64,000 bases of DNA from Sordaria brevicollis (lineage: Eukaryota > Ascomycota > Sordariomycetes > Sordariales > Sordariaceae), in assembly GCA_033439795.1 (NCBI GenBank), contig JAUTDP010000003.1, positions 3,100,001 through 3,164,000 on the forward strand. Reading direction: 5' to 3'. The notes under the pieces were generated by a model, which was not told the DNA's origin, made no database searches, and was given only the letters and a program-made list of their open reading frames with translations. Shown in pieces: positions 1-12,569 of this stretch; within the stretch, counting starts at the first letter, position 1; every line of letters starts with the position of its first letter. A program made the translations under genes and the position numbers.

Positions 1-3000
1 TTCCTTCTTGTTCATGATTCCTCATCATCATCATTTTGCATAGCAACTCTGCATTGGGCAACGGCGTTTATCACACATTTTTGCATTTTCAATTTTTTTA
101 CGATGATACCACATTTCATTATTTGGCATGCATCGGACTGGGACAATTGGGATTTGGGAAGATTGGATTGGGTCATCGGATCGGGAATTGGGAATATCAT
201 CAGCGACAGCGAATTTCATTATTATCATCACCTGGACCAGACACATTGTTATTTGGCCTTTGCTTTTTCTTCTCTACTCTCATCGAGACATCACTACTCA
301 TCAATAATGGTCATGGTCTGTGTTTCTAGGCATAGTGGCGGAATGGAGTCGGATGGCAAACGAACAAAAAAGTCAAATATTTAGGACAAATGGCATCAAT
401 TGAAACCCGGAGCTTTGGGCATATCCTCAAATTTTCACACTCTTTCCACCGCTATGATCACGCAATTGCTTGTGCCTGTGTTGTATACGTACCTCTTTGC
501 TCGGCAGTCCCGCAGTCCCGCTCCCATCACCCGTGTTTTGGTTGAGTGGGGTTTTTAAGGGTCCTTCTGGAGGTGTCTTTGAAGACTTTGTTCACTGCGT
601 GGAGATCATGATCTCATAGCTACAGCTGTACCGCCCACCGGTAACTTGCTCGGAACAAATAACAGCGAATTTTCTTCGGAGCTTTATTTTTCTTCTCAGT
701 AGTGATGATCAGTGACTTCAACGATTTTCTCGATACCACAGTAATGATTCACATGCGATTTGCGCAGCTATCGCAAATGGGATATGCGCGGGTTTGGATT
801 GACTTTTTGGTGGTGGTGATCCGATGCGGATGAGAGTCACTCAAGTCAAAGCCGATCGGTGTAACCGTTTGGGAATCGGTCACGGTTGTCGGTATGTAAC
901 TACGTACCAATTGATGGAAGGGAGGCAGTCTATGAAAAGGTGGCTTGCAGCTAGCTTTTAGCATCGCCGCCAAAATAAAATCATCTTTCATCATTATTTA
1001 TGGTCGGTTAACAAAGAAAAGATTGATTTCCAATCTAGGGCGACAATCATCTTTGTTTTTTGGTGATGCGATGTGAGAACGCCATTTCGATGGCGTCGTG
1101 TGGGAGCTTCTTTCAGCTTTTCGAACCAGCGAAAGGGTCCAAAACTGCCCATTGGGTGAGTCTTCATTAACAGTGGCCGTCACCGTCCTGTTTTGTCCAG
1201 CTTCTATACCTTAGACATGTCTCTGAATCATCTCCATCATCAATATGTAGGGTCCAACTTTGTTCCTGCTTGTGTTATGCGGCAACGGCTTTTCTCCATC
1301 TCATCTCTAAACGGCGGCGGTACTATACAGTATGTACCGGTATTTGCGGAGAAAGCGGAGGTGTTTGAGAAAGAAGACCCCTAAAAAAACATGAATGAAC
1401 TTTCGTTGACATCATCACCACTCTTTGAAATTTTCGGGGCCTGTTTTACCCGACCCTACAACACACCTCGCTAGACCTGGAGGTAGGTAAAAAGATACCG
1501 ACTGACCGACCGATAAACGCCGATAACAACGCGGAGATAGAAGGGAGTGAAGATCGCGGGTCCTATCGTCGACATTCTTTCTTCGACAACTGTGATTACG
1601 GAGATTATCGTATACTCTTTCTTGGCGCTCCGTCTTGGGACTTTGTAGCAACTCTTGGGCAAAGCCTGGGCAGTTGTCATACGCTCCGCTTGATTCTGGA
1701 TTTTCTTGTCTTCGCTTGTCACGGCTTCGCCTCTTTTTCCACTTCTCCAGTCTCCACAACTCGGGATGCGCCTGTGACAGTCCTTATCAAAGTTATCGCG
1801 ATAGCCTGTGACATTTCAGGCTCCGCCGCCGGTGCCGACTCCGAAGTTTCACGATGCTGCATCACCGGTGATAACGAAACACCACCGATTCCTTAGTTGC
1901 ACCTAAAGTGCGGAGAAGCTTACCGATGCCCAGTCAATCAACGGGGCAGATCAATTGCGTAGGCAGTGGCACTGTTGTACTTGGCTCTCTCTTATTTTGT
2001 GGTCCTGTTCTCGTCTTGTCATCTTGTCTTGTCGTCGTTGTTGTTGTTGTCGTCGAACAGAAGCAGAAGCACCGAGGCCCAACTGCTACTGCTCCTGCTA
2101 CTACGGGACACGACACGGGATTAATCCGGAGCTATACTATAGCTACCTCTAGCTGACAAGCTGTCAATTTTTCCGGCAATTGGTAATGCAGAGTTTTTGT
2201 TTGTTGTTGCTTGTGCAGTGTTACTGTTATACGATTACACAACAGCTGTCCTAAGAAACAATTCCGATAATCGGCCAATTTTTTGTCATCCATACAGACG
2301 CTGTCGATGGTGTAGTAAGCAACCTGAATGCGATTGCGACTGCAGTGCGATAAGAAGGATGCCTGAACGGTCTTTGTAATCGTGAACCCTCTTTCTGCCT
2401 TCCAGGCAACTGTGTGACTGACTTACACGTGTGCTGCCCTGAGTTGTGTTCACTTTCAGTTGCTTGTGTTTGAATCAAGATGATTCAGACTCAATTTTCG
2501 GCCGGTTGTTAAACTTCTGATAGGTTCGTTCCGAGGCACCGAAGGAATGGTAACTATCGTGAGCTTCAATTTCTCGGTTCACGGGTTGTTCGCTTGTCGG
2601 TAGAGTCGGTATGATTCATAGCGGACAGCGGGACGACGGGACTGCCTGGTTTGGGAGGGGTGTGAGTGTAGGTAAGAAAGAGAGATTGACAGATTAAGAC
2701 GAGGGGTGCCCTGTGTAAGTGCTGATAAGATAACGTTTGAGCAACCGGCTAGACCGAAATGGGAAAGCGAAGAGGATGGAAATCCGGGGGAGACAAGGGG
2801 GGTGTGTGCACAAAGAACTGTAACGTCCGCGGATCTTGGCGCCATGCTCGCTTGATTTGCGGTAAGCAACAAGGCAGGAGAGGTTTTTTCTGGGCGCCAT
2901 GCAATTTAGTAAAAAGTACTAGAAAAATTCCCGGTCTTTGTTCGAAAGAGCTTCTTTGAGGATGGTCCAGATGCGATTTTGATAGATCGGTTATCAGAGC

Positions 3001-6000
3001 TTGGGAGAACTGTTGCCCTTTTTGGTTTGAGGTGTCACGGTTCAGGCACAGAAGGCACAGGCACCTTGACAGTTTTGAAGGACTGGAAGCTGTCAACGAC
3101 TTCCTGCATCCGGAAGGCTTCGAGAGTCGCACCAAGCCGGGAAGCTCTTGCGTGATGGAGACTCGGTTTCAATGCAAAGAGATCTGGACAAGAGGTTGGA
3201 GAAGATCGCACTAAGAAAATCTGCATCAAGCAAGGAAGGTGAGGAGCAACGCAAGGTCAGGTACGCGTAACGCTTCGGTCCGGCAAGAACAACCTAGCGC
3301 ATTCTCAACTCACATCAGGAGCGAATGCGATGCGCATGTGAGCGTTGAACCTTTTCAAGATTGGATAACGTGATGGTTCACTTCCCCGCAAAGAGTTCCT
3401 ACTCTACTGTGGGTTTTCAAGGTCATCTTCTCAATTCAAAACGTAAAACAGGTTGAAGAGCAATTTCCGCCAAGTTCAGGTACGAGCTTTCAAGAGGTCA
3501 CGCGGAAAAGAGACTCATCGCAAAGCGGAACCGGCTAGTCCCAACCCGCACCGCAATTCCAAAGCCGTTCAAGGTAAACAATCTTCCACTTTCTTTGTCA
3601 CGATAGCTGATCACAGGGCGGTTCTTTCATCCGCGGGCGCTATGTACCGGATGTTCCAGACTCTTGTCACTTCTGACCTTCCAGGCTTCTCACCTTGGTA
3701 GGTACTGCCCGATCTTCAGTCCCGCACTTCCAAGCGCGGGGTAGGTCGCAACAGCGGAACTTGTAAGCGCGTTCCGGGGCGCGGTGTGTCTCACGGGGAA
3801 AAAGGCCGAACCGATCTCGAGAGCAATGAAACGCAGTTATCGAAACACGGTGAAGAAGTGGTAGACGGTCGACCGTCGGCAGCCAAGCCGGCTCTTACGG
3901 CGACGGAGGCATTCTCGGCGGCGCCGGTTATTGGATAAGGGAACAACATCCGAACGGCCCCCTCACGGCCCCCTCGCGGCCCCTCATCCTCCGTCAATGC
4001 GACTCACCTACCAAGCACAAACTTATGCACCCCATTGGCTAGGCATGCGACCTCTACCGGTTACGCGTCAGTAATTCACCGACCGAGGCGACGCAGAAAA
4101 CTATCGTGAGGTGAAGCTACACCTATCTCAGAACGGAGGCTTGGGGAGGAGTGTGTTTAGCCGAAAAGGCCCAGCCTTTTGGCTCAAAGATTTGGTGGCT
4201 GGCGTGGCTGCTGGTTGCGGTTCGGTTGGCCGCCGCACGTTCGGAGATTGCGGCAGCAGAGATATTGAACAAACAGCGGAGAGTGGAAGTCATGGCGATG
4301 CGATGCGGTATCGGTTCAAGCTGAACCGTATCCGTTCACCGGGTGAGGCTCTCATTACCAGTCGGCCAGCGGCAGGGCGAAACACTTCTGGAATGCGAAA
4401 GCGAGATGCCCAGAGCTGGACGACAACACAATGGGCTGGGAATGAAAAAAAGAACGAGATGTCACCACCAAACAACACAAAGAAATTGCGACAAGACAAG
4501 AGAAGAAAAACGCAAACGCCGATATAGGGGCCAGCCATCGTACGTTTTGCATCAAAGGGAAAAAGGGAATAGAGAAAGATAACAATAGCATTGGTGAGTT
4601 CAAAGGGACCACTACCGGCGTCAAAGGCCTCCCCGAAACAAACAATGGCGTTCACAAGCGACCTGTCAACCACTGTGCTGGTAGTGAGGCTTCAGCCCTT
4701 GGCGACGACGACCCTTTGCTTTGCTGGCACCCCTGAAGCGACCTGATCTGTTGTTGAACGACTTCAGGGCTCTCGACCGGGAGAAAAAGCGTCCAGTTGA
4801 TTGGATTTGGATCATCGTGATGAGATTATCAATGACCGCCTATGATAACTTCAGGGCAGCGGTTCAGCAGTGAGCAAACTCGTTTCTGTATCAGTACCCG
4901 AGTTCACCAGCTACTTGGTGGACAATGGCATGTCTCGACTCCCACACAATGCACTCCGCCTTTCTGTAGGTAGACGCATCACAATGTCAACATCCGATCT
5001 TGTTAGAGTTTACAGATTAGCGGACTGAGATTCGCATGCATCTCAGACAACTCAAGATCCATACCGACTTTTTCGGCTTGCAGTGGGTGTATTTGAAACA
5101 ACGGTCAAATCACACCAGCCGGAAGGGTACCGGTTCCCGCTAAACCACCAATGAAGTCAGGACAACACATACATCAATGCCCTCACGAGAGAGACACACA
5201 CATGAACTGCACAGGAGTATGAGATCAGTGGATTCTCTTTGGTCATTGAAACAAATGTTGAGTCTGATGAGCAGTCAAGAGGCGAGCTGCTTTCCCTTGG
5301 GTTCCTGTTAGTGCAGCCACTGATAGGCGCTGTAAATCACGGGGTTGGCAGTGCTGTGATGCGCTGTAGGTCGCTATGTTCAACAGAGGCTGGGATTCCC
5401 CAGCTTTTGCGGTGGCCAAAGAGAACGACAGCAAGCGAGAACGCGAACGACGAGCGAACATGTTGATCCCGTCAGAGCGGACATTCAGGAACAGGAACGA
5501 CGCCGTTTCGAAACTTTCAGTGAATCAGATCTTGCAAGATCTCAGGTACGAATGCTTCGCAATCTTTTTGCCTCCCCCGTATTTCGGATTCCCGAGTCAG
5601 ATCTTGGGTAGCAAAGCCCTCGAGATCTGTACCGTGCATGATTTTGGAGTCCACTGAAGCTACCAAAGATAGCAGATCTAGGAGTCCAGACCAGCGATGT
5701 TCGTGGTTACGAGGGGCTATTGCCAGGGGCAGAGGGGTGAAAGAGGCTGTGCGGTTTCAATCCGCGCTCTTGGAGCTCCATCAACTCCACGACCAAGACC
5801 TCTCGATAAGATAAACTCCGCAAAACCGCCAAACCTCGACCAAACTCTTGCTCCACGATATGCTGGTTCTTAACAAAAGCGAATGAGGATCATCGCTGTC
5901 GACATCTTCTAGACCATCCTGGAAGGTGTCAAATTATCAACACTGCCCTGTCAAGAGGAGGATCCCGTTGTTAGGGACACTGCACTGCTGGCAGCCCAGA

Positions 6001-8003
6001 TACGGTGTAGGTATAGTGAAGTGAGCTCCAAATGAGAAACAACCACCAAAAACAAGCGTCAAAGATCCTCGTTAACGGTCAACACCCAAAGCGGGAGCTA
6101 GGAACTGAGGAATTGGCACGGAAATTATTAAGGTAGGTAAAATACGGGGTGCAGAAAAGTGATGCACAAAACACCCATCCACTAACACAGGGGGAAAAGA
6201 ACCCGTGACCAATGTCGTTAGAACATCAGCGGTCAAGTACATACACTCCTCGCTAGGGCTTGTTACCGTGGAGACGAAGAGGTGTGTGAATGTTGACATT
6301 TGCTCAATGGAAGTCCACACTTGTGGGTTCAAGATCGTCTTTGCCTCTTGTGGACTTTGTGGATCTTTTCTTGAGTTGTTTGAGACTCCATTGTTGACAT
6401 CTGCATCTCCAGTCTCCATTTCTCCTCCTCCACAAAAGAGATGGTGATCCTCGTCTTCTTTGAGTCTTCAAGTCTTGGTGACATTTGAGGCTCTCTATGG
6501 CTCGCTCCGCTTTCGTTTCTTCGGAGTTAATATAAAACGCTCTTTAAAAAGACAAGGAGGCATCTTTACATGGGGTTGAATGGAAGACGAGGGTTACCTA
6601 GAAGATTCCCCTTTTTGGATGCGATGATAAACGGAAAGGGGGTTCAGTTCACGACATAAGCTTCACTTAATCTTGGAAGCCAGAGACCAATGCCGTCGAC
6701 CAAACCCCAGATGTCGAGTTCGCCCAGGTTTCCACCTGACGAGACAAGGCCCAGTCCCGACTGACCGGGACAACTCGGCGGTCGGACAAGGCCAATACAC
6801 CGACACCGAACATTGATTCCGACCGCCGGCGCTATGAAAGCACATGGCACGGGAACACGGGGGTTTACGGGGTCAAGAACCTTACCGTTCCCGTTACCGC
6901 TTACCTACTTCTCCTACTTAGCACAACTAGGTAGCAATGAACTTAGCTAGAGACACTCCCACCCCCTTTTCGGAGCTCCTAGGAAGGAGTGGGAGATCCT
7001 CCAGGATTACACCAACGCCGGCGTTCCGGGGATGAAGTGGGCCGTTGGTAAATCCCAGTCCGGCCAGGTGAGGCTCCGGAAGGAGAGGAGGGTGTATAAG
7101 TTTAAGTCAGCGGTCGGAAACAAGTTCCGTCACGAGCCGGCGAAGAGAAAACGCGGGGGTTACACCAAACTACTTCATATATACCGAGTTAAATTGTACC
7201 TTACCGCCCATGTTCCAGGCGCGTGTAAGTCCAGGGACGACTCGTGATAGTTCAAGATAGCTAGTTGATGGATGGCGTGCGATGGCGTGCCGTAGCGGTA
7301 ACGGCAGCGACAGCGGTAACCGAGATGGTGGTCGAGTGAACTCCGAGATCTTTCCGCTCTTTAGTACGGGACCGGTGTGCTGGTTGTATCTCGTGCTATA
7401 TCCGCTTGCTATGGCTATGCAAAGAGGATCTGGGGTTGACAGATCTGGAATCTGTTTTTCAAGCCTGATATTTAGTATACTGTCCTGAAACTTGGCTTTG
7501 AACATGAGACCTCTCCCCTGAGGCAGCCTCAACCTGGGACGGAGGTAGCTTCAAGCCGAGAGGCTCCGTGGCTTAAAGTGGCTTGATGGGGCTGTTGAAG
7601 TTTGAGACAAATGATCTGGCTGTGAAGTTGACGAGGTGCTCGAAAATCCGGGGTTGAAACAAGGCGTTGGACTTAATGTCGGGATTCGACCTAAATGGTT
7701 CTTCATATGACTTATCGCCATCCCTGGCATTGGCTTTGCAGTCATGTGAACGACAGCTCTTCCGTTTTTTCCAGATATCTCGACCATCGACTCACCGAAC
7801 GTGATTATCCTCCTACTCTTGCAATTCAACGTAAACCTTGGAAAACTCGATACCAAAAAGCGTTGCGAGCCCCGATCATGTGCTCCCGAACTCGGCACTC
7901 ACAAGTTGTGATTAGATACGCCATCCGTTCTAAGTTCCCGGTTTTTGCTTCGGGGTGTGTCTCGATGATGTGTGTGGTGGTCCCGATCACATGCAGATGC
8001 CAT
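1..8003. other. Gene-empty region left of the RIP element
   Basis: I see no coding region I can support in these 8 kb. Open frames are all short (138 codons or fewer), overlap each other on both strands, and show no recognisable domain or consistent splice structure. Base composition is ordinary, unlike the AT block that follows. Small features visible are a GTC/GTT microsatellite at 2031-2055, a 7-bp-arm hairpin at 4312-4328 and a perfect 16-bp palindrome at 5527-5542. No tRNA or 5S rRNA was recognised by eye. It could contain regulatory DNA or untranslated transcripts of a gene beyond the left edge, but nothing in the sequence shows this. Confidence 0.5.
2031..2055. repeat. GTC/GTT trinucleotide microsatellite
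   Basis: A run of GTC and GTT triplets in otherwise unique sequence. It produces short valine/threonine-rich spurious frames on both strands and is not part of a recognised gene. Confidence 0.7.
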
Positions 8004-8077
8004 TCCCATACTCAAACGTCTTGACAGTCTTGGCGTATATGAAATCCGAGTTGAGCTGGCCACAATAATAAGCAAAC
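8004..8077 (+). repeat. Left terminal inverted repeat
   Basis: This stretch matches the reverse complement of 12499-12569. Hand alignment over 71 positions gives 7 mismatches, all transitions, plus one 3-nt indel (AATAATAAG here against AATAAG on the right). Shared cores include ACTCAAACGTCTT and CAGTCTTGGCGT. A second weaker match (GATTATTTTCAT) follows inward at about 8101-8115 against 12451-12466. The transition-only divergence fits RIP acting separately on the two ends. Confidence 0.88.
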
Positions 8078-8273
8078 GGATTTGATAGAATCGACCAACT
8101 TTGATTATTTTCATCAATTTATCCTTCTTCTCTATATTAAAATCGATAAAAACTGGCGCAAAATAACGAACTTTGAATGTAAATAATAATTACTATTTCT
8201 TCTATTATTTTTTATTATCCCTATATTTATTTTATTATTATTATTATTATATATTATAGTTAATATTCCGAAT

Positions 8274-9262
8274 AAGAACCAACGCGCCGTTATTTATATA
8301 ATGATTTATAATAACGAGCCCGTAAAGGATATTGCTATTAATATTAAAGTTAGCGAGCGTATTATATATTAATATAAACGCAATTTTAAACTTTCTAGTA
8401 ATACGCGGTTCCCGTTAAAAGTACCCCAAAATACTAGAAAATTCCCTATAGGAGTTATAAAAGTATAATTACCCTTATACTAATATTAATATTAATATTA
8501 AGTATAACTATTAATTAATATATTATAAAGAAAGTTATAGAATTATTAGTTTTAAAGCTAACATTATATTTCAATAAGATTTATACTTTTTTAATTGAAG
8601 AATATAACGTATATATATCGACCGAAACCGTAATTTGCTATTTACGTTAAAAATATTGGAAAAAGAAGAAGCTAGTATTTAAAGTAATATAATAAGAGTT
8701 TAAATTAGTAATTAATTAGATAATAAAAATATTTTTATTTATTGGCGAAATGTTTATATTTTATAATAAATTTAATATAAATCGATATAATAGAATTCGT
8801 AAATACAAATAGGCTTCCTATAGTAGTATTATTATTTAATTTAGTACTTTTAAACGTAATAAGCGGTATTACCTTCTCTTAATTATATTAATCGATAGTC
8901 TAATTAAAATAATAATATTTAAAGGTATAACCAACGCGCTCAATTTCGTAAAGTAATTGCGAAAGCGCGTTCTTATTATTATAAATCCTTTTTTTAGCCG
9001 TAATAGTATTTTAATAATAAATAATACTAATTAATATCCGTAATAAAAATTATATTACGTATATATTAAAATAGGTATTTTATTTTAATATTTACTATTA
9101 TACTCCTTAAAATTTAACCCAATCGAAGCGTACTTTAATAATTTTAAAAAATTAATAAAGAGAAATTACTTAAATAAGGGTAGAAATACTATAAATAACC
9201 TTAATTTTACTAATTTTATTCGTTAAATAATTATTAAAATTAATTATAGGGTAGAATAAATC
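8274..9262 (+). pseudogene. Tc1/mariner-type DDE transposase relic
   Basis: Read on the + strand, 8274-8460 gives a helix-turn-helix-like segment containing NNEPVKDIA and KVSERIIY, typical of the transposase DNA-binding end. The frame then shifts. From about 8594 one frame runs some 220 codons, interrupted only by TAA/TAG. It contains a segment at the position of the first catalytic acidic residue (FIGEMFIFYNKFN), a degraded second motif (SILIINNTN, where functional relatives have a DNA-S/A-IH-type motif) and a clear third motif (YSLKFNPIEAYF, the SPxFNPIE signature). The stops fit RIP of CAA, CAG and TGG codons. The gene is certainly dead. Family assignment rests on these motifs; I cannot name the element. 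Confidence 0.78.
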
Positions 9263-10970
9263 TATGGTTATTATCGAAATTCTAAATTAATTATAAATAA
9301 TATTAATAAAGATAAAGATTACGCTAATATATATATTTAAGAGTTAAAAGAGTTTTAAAAGATTAATAACGTTAATAGGTAGAAGAATTTAAAATTATTA
9401 AAATAATATAGGGAGCGTTAGAGAATAATTGTAATTTATATATAGTATATTTAATTTATTTATATTTATTTATATAATAATGAAAAAAATCGAAAAAACG
9501 TGCTAGAATCGTACTAAATCGAACGCTAATATTTATCTATATAATAATAAAATAATTAAAAAAGACCGTATAAAACCGTTAAAATCCTTCTTCTTCCCTA
9601 TTATAAATCGATTTATTATAATTCCTCTATATTTATATAGCTTATTATAATATTAGCCGCTATAGTAATAAGAGTTTAAATAACGCTATATTTAAGAATA
9701 ATAATATAATTATTTGAATATAGGTTATTTAATCGTATATTAAAATTATATTAAGTATTTAATATAAATATAACGGTTAACGTATATAATAAAAGGGTAA
9801 AGAAATATATTAATTATAAAACCCGCTAATCTCTTTAATATTAAATTATTCCGGTTTAAAATATTATTTAATATTATCCTTCAACGTAATATAGAATTCT
9901 AATATAAAATTTAGGGTAGCGAATTAATTATATAATTAATCTCAAAGGGTAATAATATTAATAATAATTATATTTAATCCCTTTAGTATATTCTATAGTA
10001 CAATTAGCGCCCGCGATATTATAACCGCTTATTTACTTTTATTAACGTAATATTCTCGATAAAAAGATTTAAAAAATTCGGTAATAAATTTAATTAATAT
10101 GCGGTTTTATAGCAGTAGTAATAGTAGTAAAGATAGTACGGTTTATTAATTATACTCCTCTTATTCGTTTATAACCGAAAGCGGTATAATTAAGAGGGGT
10201 ATTAAAGGGATTAAAAAGGATATAAAAAGTATTTACTTAATATTTATAATAGAGGAGGGAAGAGGGTTATATTTTACCGTTAAAGTAGCGTAATTAATTA
10301 ATTAATTATAGAATATAATCGTAAAATATTTAGAAGGTAATTTATTAATAATATTATTAATAATATTAAGCGCGTTAACGCTATATGTAATAATATTAAA
10401 TAAAATCGTTATAGTACCCGGTATTAATACGTTAATTTAATTAATTATTAAAGTAATTTTAGTAAATAAAAATAATTATAAAGCGTAATATAAAAAGTAA
10501 TTATATAAAGGGGGAGGGGAATTATAGGGGTAATACGGTTAATATAAGAGGTATAAATAGTATAAATATAATTAATATTATAAGTATTCCTCTTTTTTAT
10601 TATTAAGATTTATTTATACTAGAATCGTTTATAAAAGACTAATAATCGACTCTATATTAATATTACTATTACCGCTATTAATATTATTAATAATATTAAT
10701 ATAAATAAGAAGGCTATTATTAATACTATTATATTTCCCTTTATTATTAAAATTATTATTTATTACAATAGTTTCTATTATTATTATCCGCTTAAATAAT
10801 TTAATAAGGGGATTTCGTATAATAATATACTTATACGAAATAATATTAGCTTATTTACCCGTATCCTTTATCGAAAAGTTATAATATATTTTATAGTTAT
10901 TAATTAAATAATATAGTTAATAATTAATACCCTTCGTATAATTTTTATATTAATAACTTTTAATATATTT

Positions 10971-12344
10971 TTATATATTATAAATAGAGTAAAACGTATT
11001 AACGCGAATTATACGTCTACTACGTACCCGCTCCTCTTTATTAATTTTATCGATTTCTTTTATTATTATATTAGTAGTAATCTTCCTACTAATATTAAAT
11101 TTAAGGGTAGTAATAGTAATCGACGATTGTAATATAGCGGGAGTAATTTGGGTAATAAAAGGATTAATTATATTACGAAAGGATATAGGAGTAACGGGTA
11201 TATTAACCGAATTAGTAATTAATTTAATAATGAAAGTAAGCGTCGCGGGCATTATAAATAATATAATAAAATAGAAGGTAAATACTAAAGTAAAGGTATA
11301 GTATTAGGTATTATTATAACGAAAGTATATTTTTATAATATTTTCGCTATTAAAATTATTAATTTTATTATCGAAATCGACCGCTATAATAATTTTAATA
11401 TAAAGGGTAGCCTTATTTATACCATTATTATTATAAACGCTAATATTATATATAATATTATATAATTTAACCTTTTATACAACCTTAGTAACAGTAATAT
11501 TAGTAATAACTTATTAGGTATAATTTTATTAAAAACGTTGGATTTTATTAAATAAAATAGTATTAAATCGCTAATTTATAATAATATTATCCCTTTATTC
11601 GATTTTAATTTTTTAATAATTACCGTTATTTAAAATAGCGGGAAGTTTAATTCTAAAAGCGGTAAGGTACGTATTAATAATAATAAATTCGTCTTAAATA
11701 TAATTAGGGAGCGAAAGTTTAAGAGGAGGGGGTATAATATATTAACGCAATTAAAATATTATTACTTTAAATAGCGAAATTATATTATTATTAAAGAATA
11801 TATATAAGGTATTGGTAGCGACCTTTTTAATAAGGGATTAGCGGATAAGGAGGGTAGGTAATTCTAATTCCTTATTATTATCCTTTTCTTCTTCTTCTTC
11901 GTTATTAAAAAGTTTAATATAAGGGAGGGAAGACGGTACGGGTTCGTTCTCTATTTTAATTTCGGTTTCGCCCGCAGTTTTACCCTTTATTTCGCCCTTT
12001 ATTTTTCCTTCCTCCGTTTCCAATTCGGGGGTGGGATTTTTAGCGGGCGCTTTACCTTTACCTTTATTTTTAGGTATAATTTTCTTCTTAGGGGCAGGCT
12101 TTTTAAGGGCGGGCTTTTTCTTAGGGGTAGTTTTTTTAAGAATTAAAGCCTTTTTAAGCGGGGTTTTAATCGTAAATAGATTAATAATAATATTACTAAT
12201 ACGAATTTTTTTTTTAGGGCGGGTAGAGGTAATAGGTTATATAGGGGAGGTTATATCGGGATCCTCGTCGAAGTAGACCGATATAATATTACCGCGGTGG
12301 GTTTTTTTTTTGGCTTATTTCTTTAAAATCGATTTAGGAGGTAT
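10971..12344 (-). pseudogene. RIP-ruined Lys/Pro-rich second ORF of the element
   Basis: On the - strand one frame can be followed for about 458 codons from 12344 to the stop at 10971, interrupted only by TAA/TAG. The first codon may be an ATG mutated to ATA, followed by PPKSILKK; this start is inference. Near the N-terminus is a basic repeat-like stretch (KKTTPKKKPALKKPAPKKK), then a Gly/Lys-rich part, then a Glu-rich patch (FNNEEEEEKDNNKELEL), and a C-terminal part containing EIDKINKEERVRSRR. I do not recognise the family. It starts about 150 bp inside the right terminal repeat and converges on the transposase, so I infer it was a second gene of the same element or a captured host gene. Confidence 0.5.
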
Positions 12345-12498
12345 AGTGGCAATATTTTTTAATAGATAAATAAATAAATAGATTAATTAAATTACTTTAT
12401 TTATTCGATAGAATGAAAGAGGTTATTCTGGAGATAGATTCTATACTAGAATGAAAATAATCGATTAGATTTTACGAGTGTGAGGGGGATTTCTATTT

Positions 12499-12569
12499 GT
12501 TTGCTTATTGTGGCTAGTTCAATTCGGATTTCATGCACGCCAAGACTGTTAAGACGTTTGAGTGTGGGA
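12499..12569 (-). repeat. Right terminal inverted repeat
   Basis: This is the inverted partner of 8004-8077. The homology stops abruptly outside position 12569, because 12570 onward bears no similarity to the sequence left of 8004. That places the outer end of the element here within a few bases. Confidence 0.88.

Larger units (their letters stand above)
8004..12569. mobile_element. RIP-mutated DNA transposon with long inverted repeats
   Basis: The block from about 8105 to 12460 is dominated by A, T and TpA, with CpA/TpG scarce and the remaining C mostly in CpG or CpC context. This is the expected outcome of repeat-induced point mutation, which converts CpA to TpA in duplicated DNA. It is bracketed by inverted repeats at 8004-8077 and 12499-12569. 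Inside are a Tc1/mariner-type transposase relic on the + strand and a second ruined frame on the - strand, converging on a 1.5-kb centre without readable sequence. I infer a single DNA transposon of about 4.57 kb; a smaller Tc1-like element nested in another repeat is the alternative. No clear target-site duplication was found next to the repeats. Confidence 0.75.

Noticed and set aside
4312..4328. CGGTTCA-AGC-TGAACCG hairpin
   Set aside because: A true inverted repeat, but short and isolated, with neither a T-run nor an associated gene.
4111..4527. 138-codon + strand frame in the left gene-empty region
   Set aside because: No domain, and overlapped by - strand frames of equal length; nothing distinguishes it from chance.
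6960..7250. Possible exon-like frame with Lys/Arg-rich translation
   Set aside because: Readable for about 85 codons, but there are no matching splice sites or homology I recognise.
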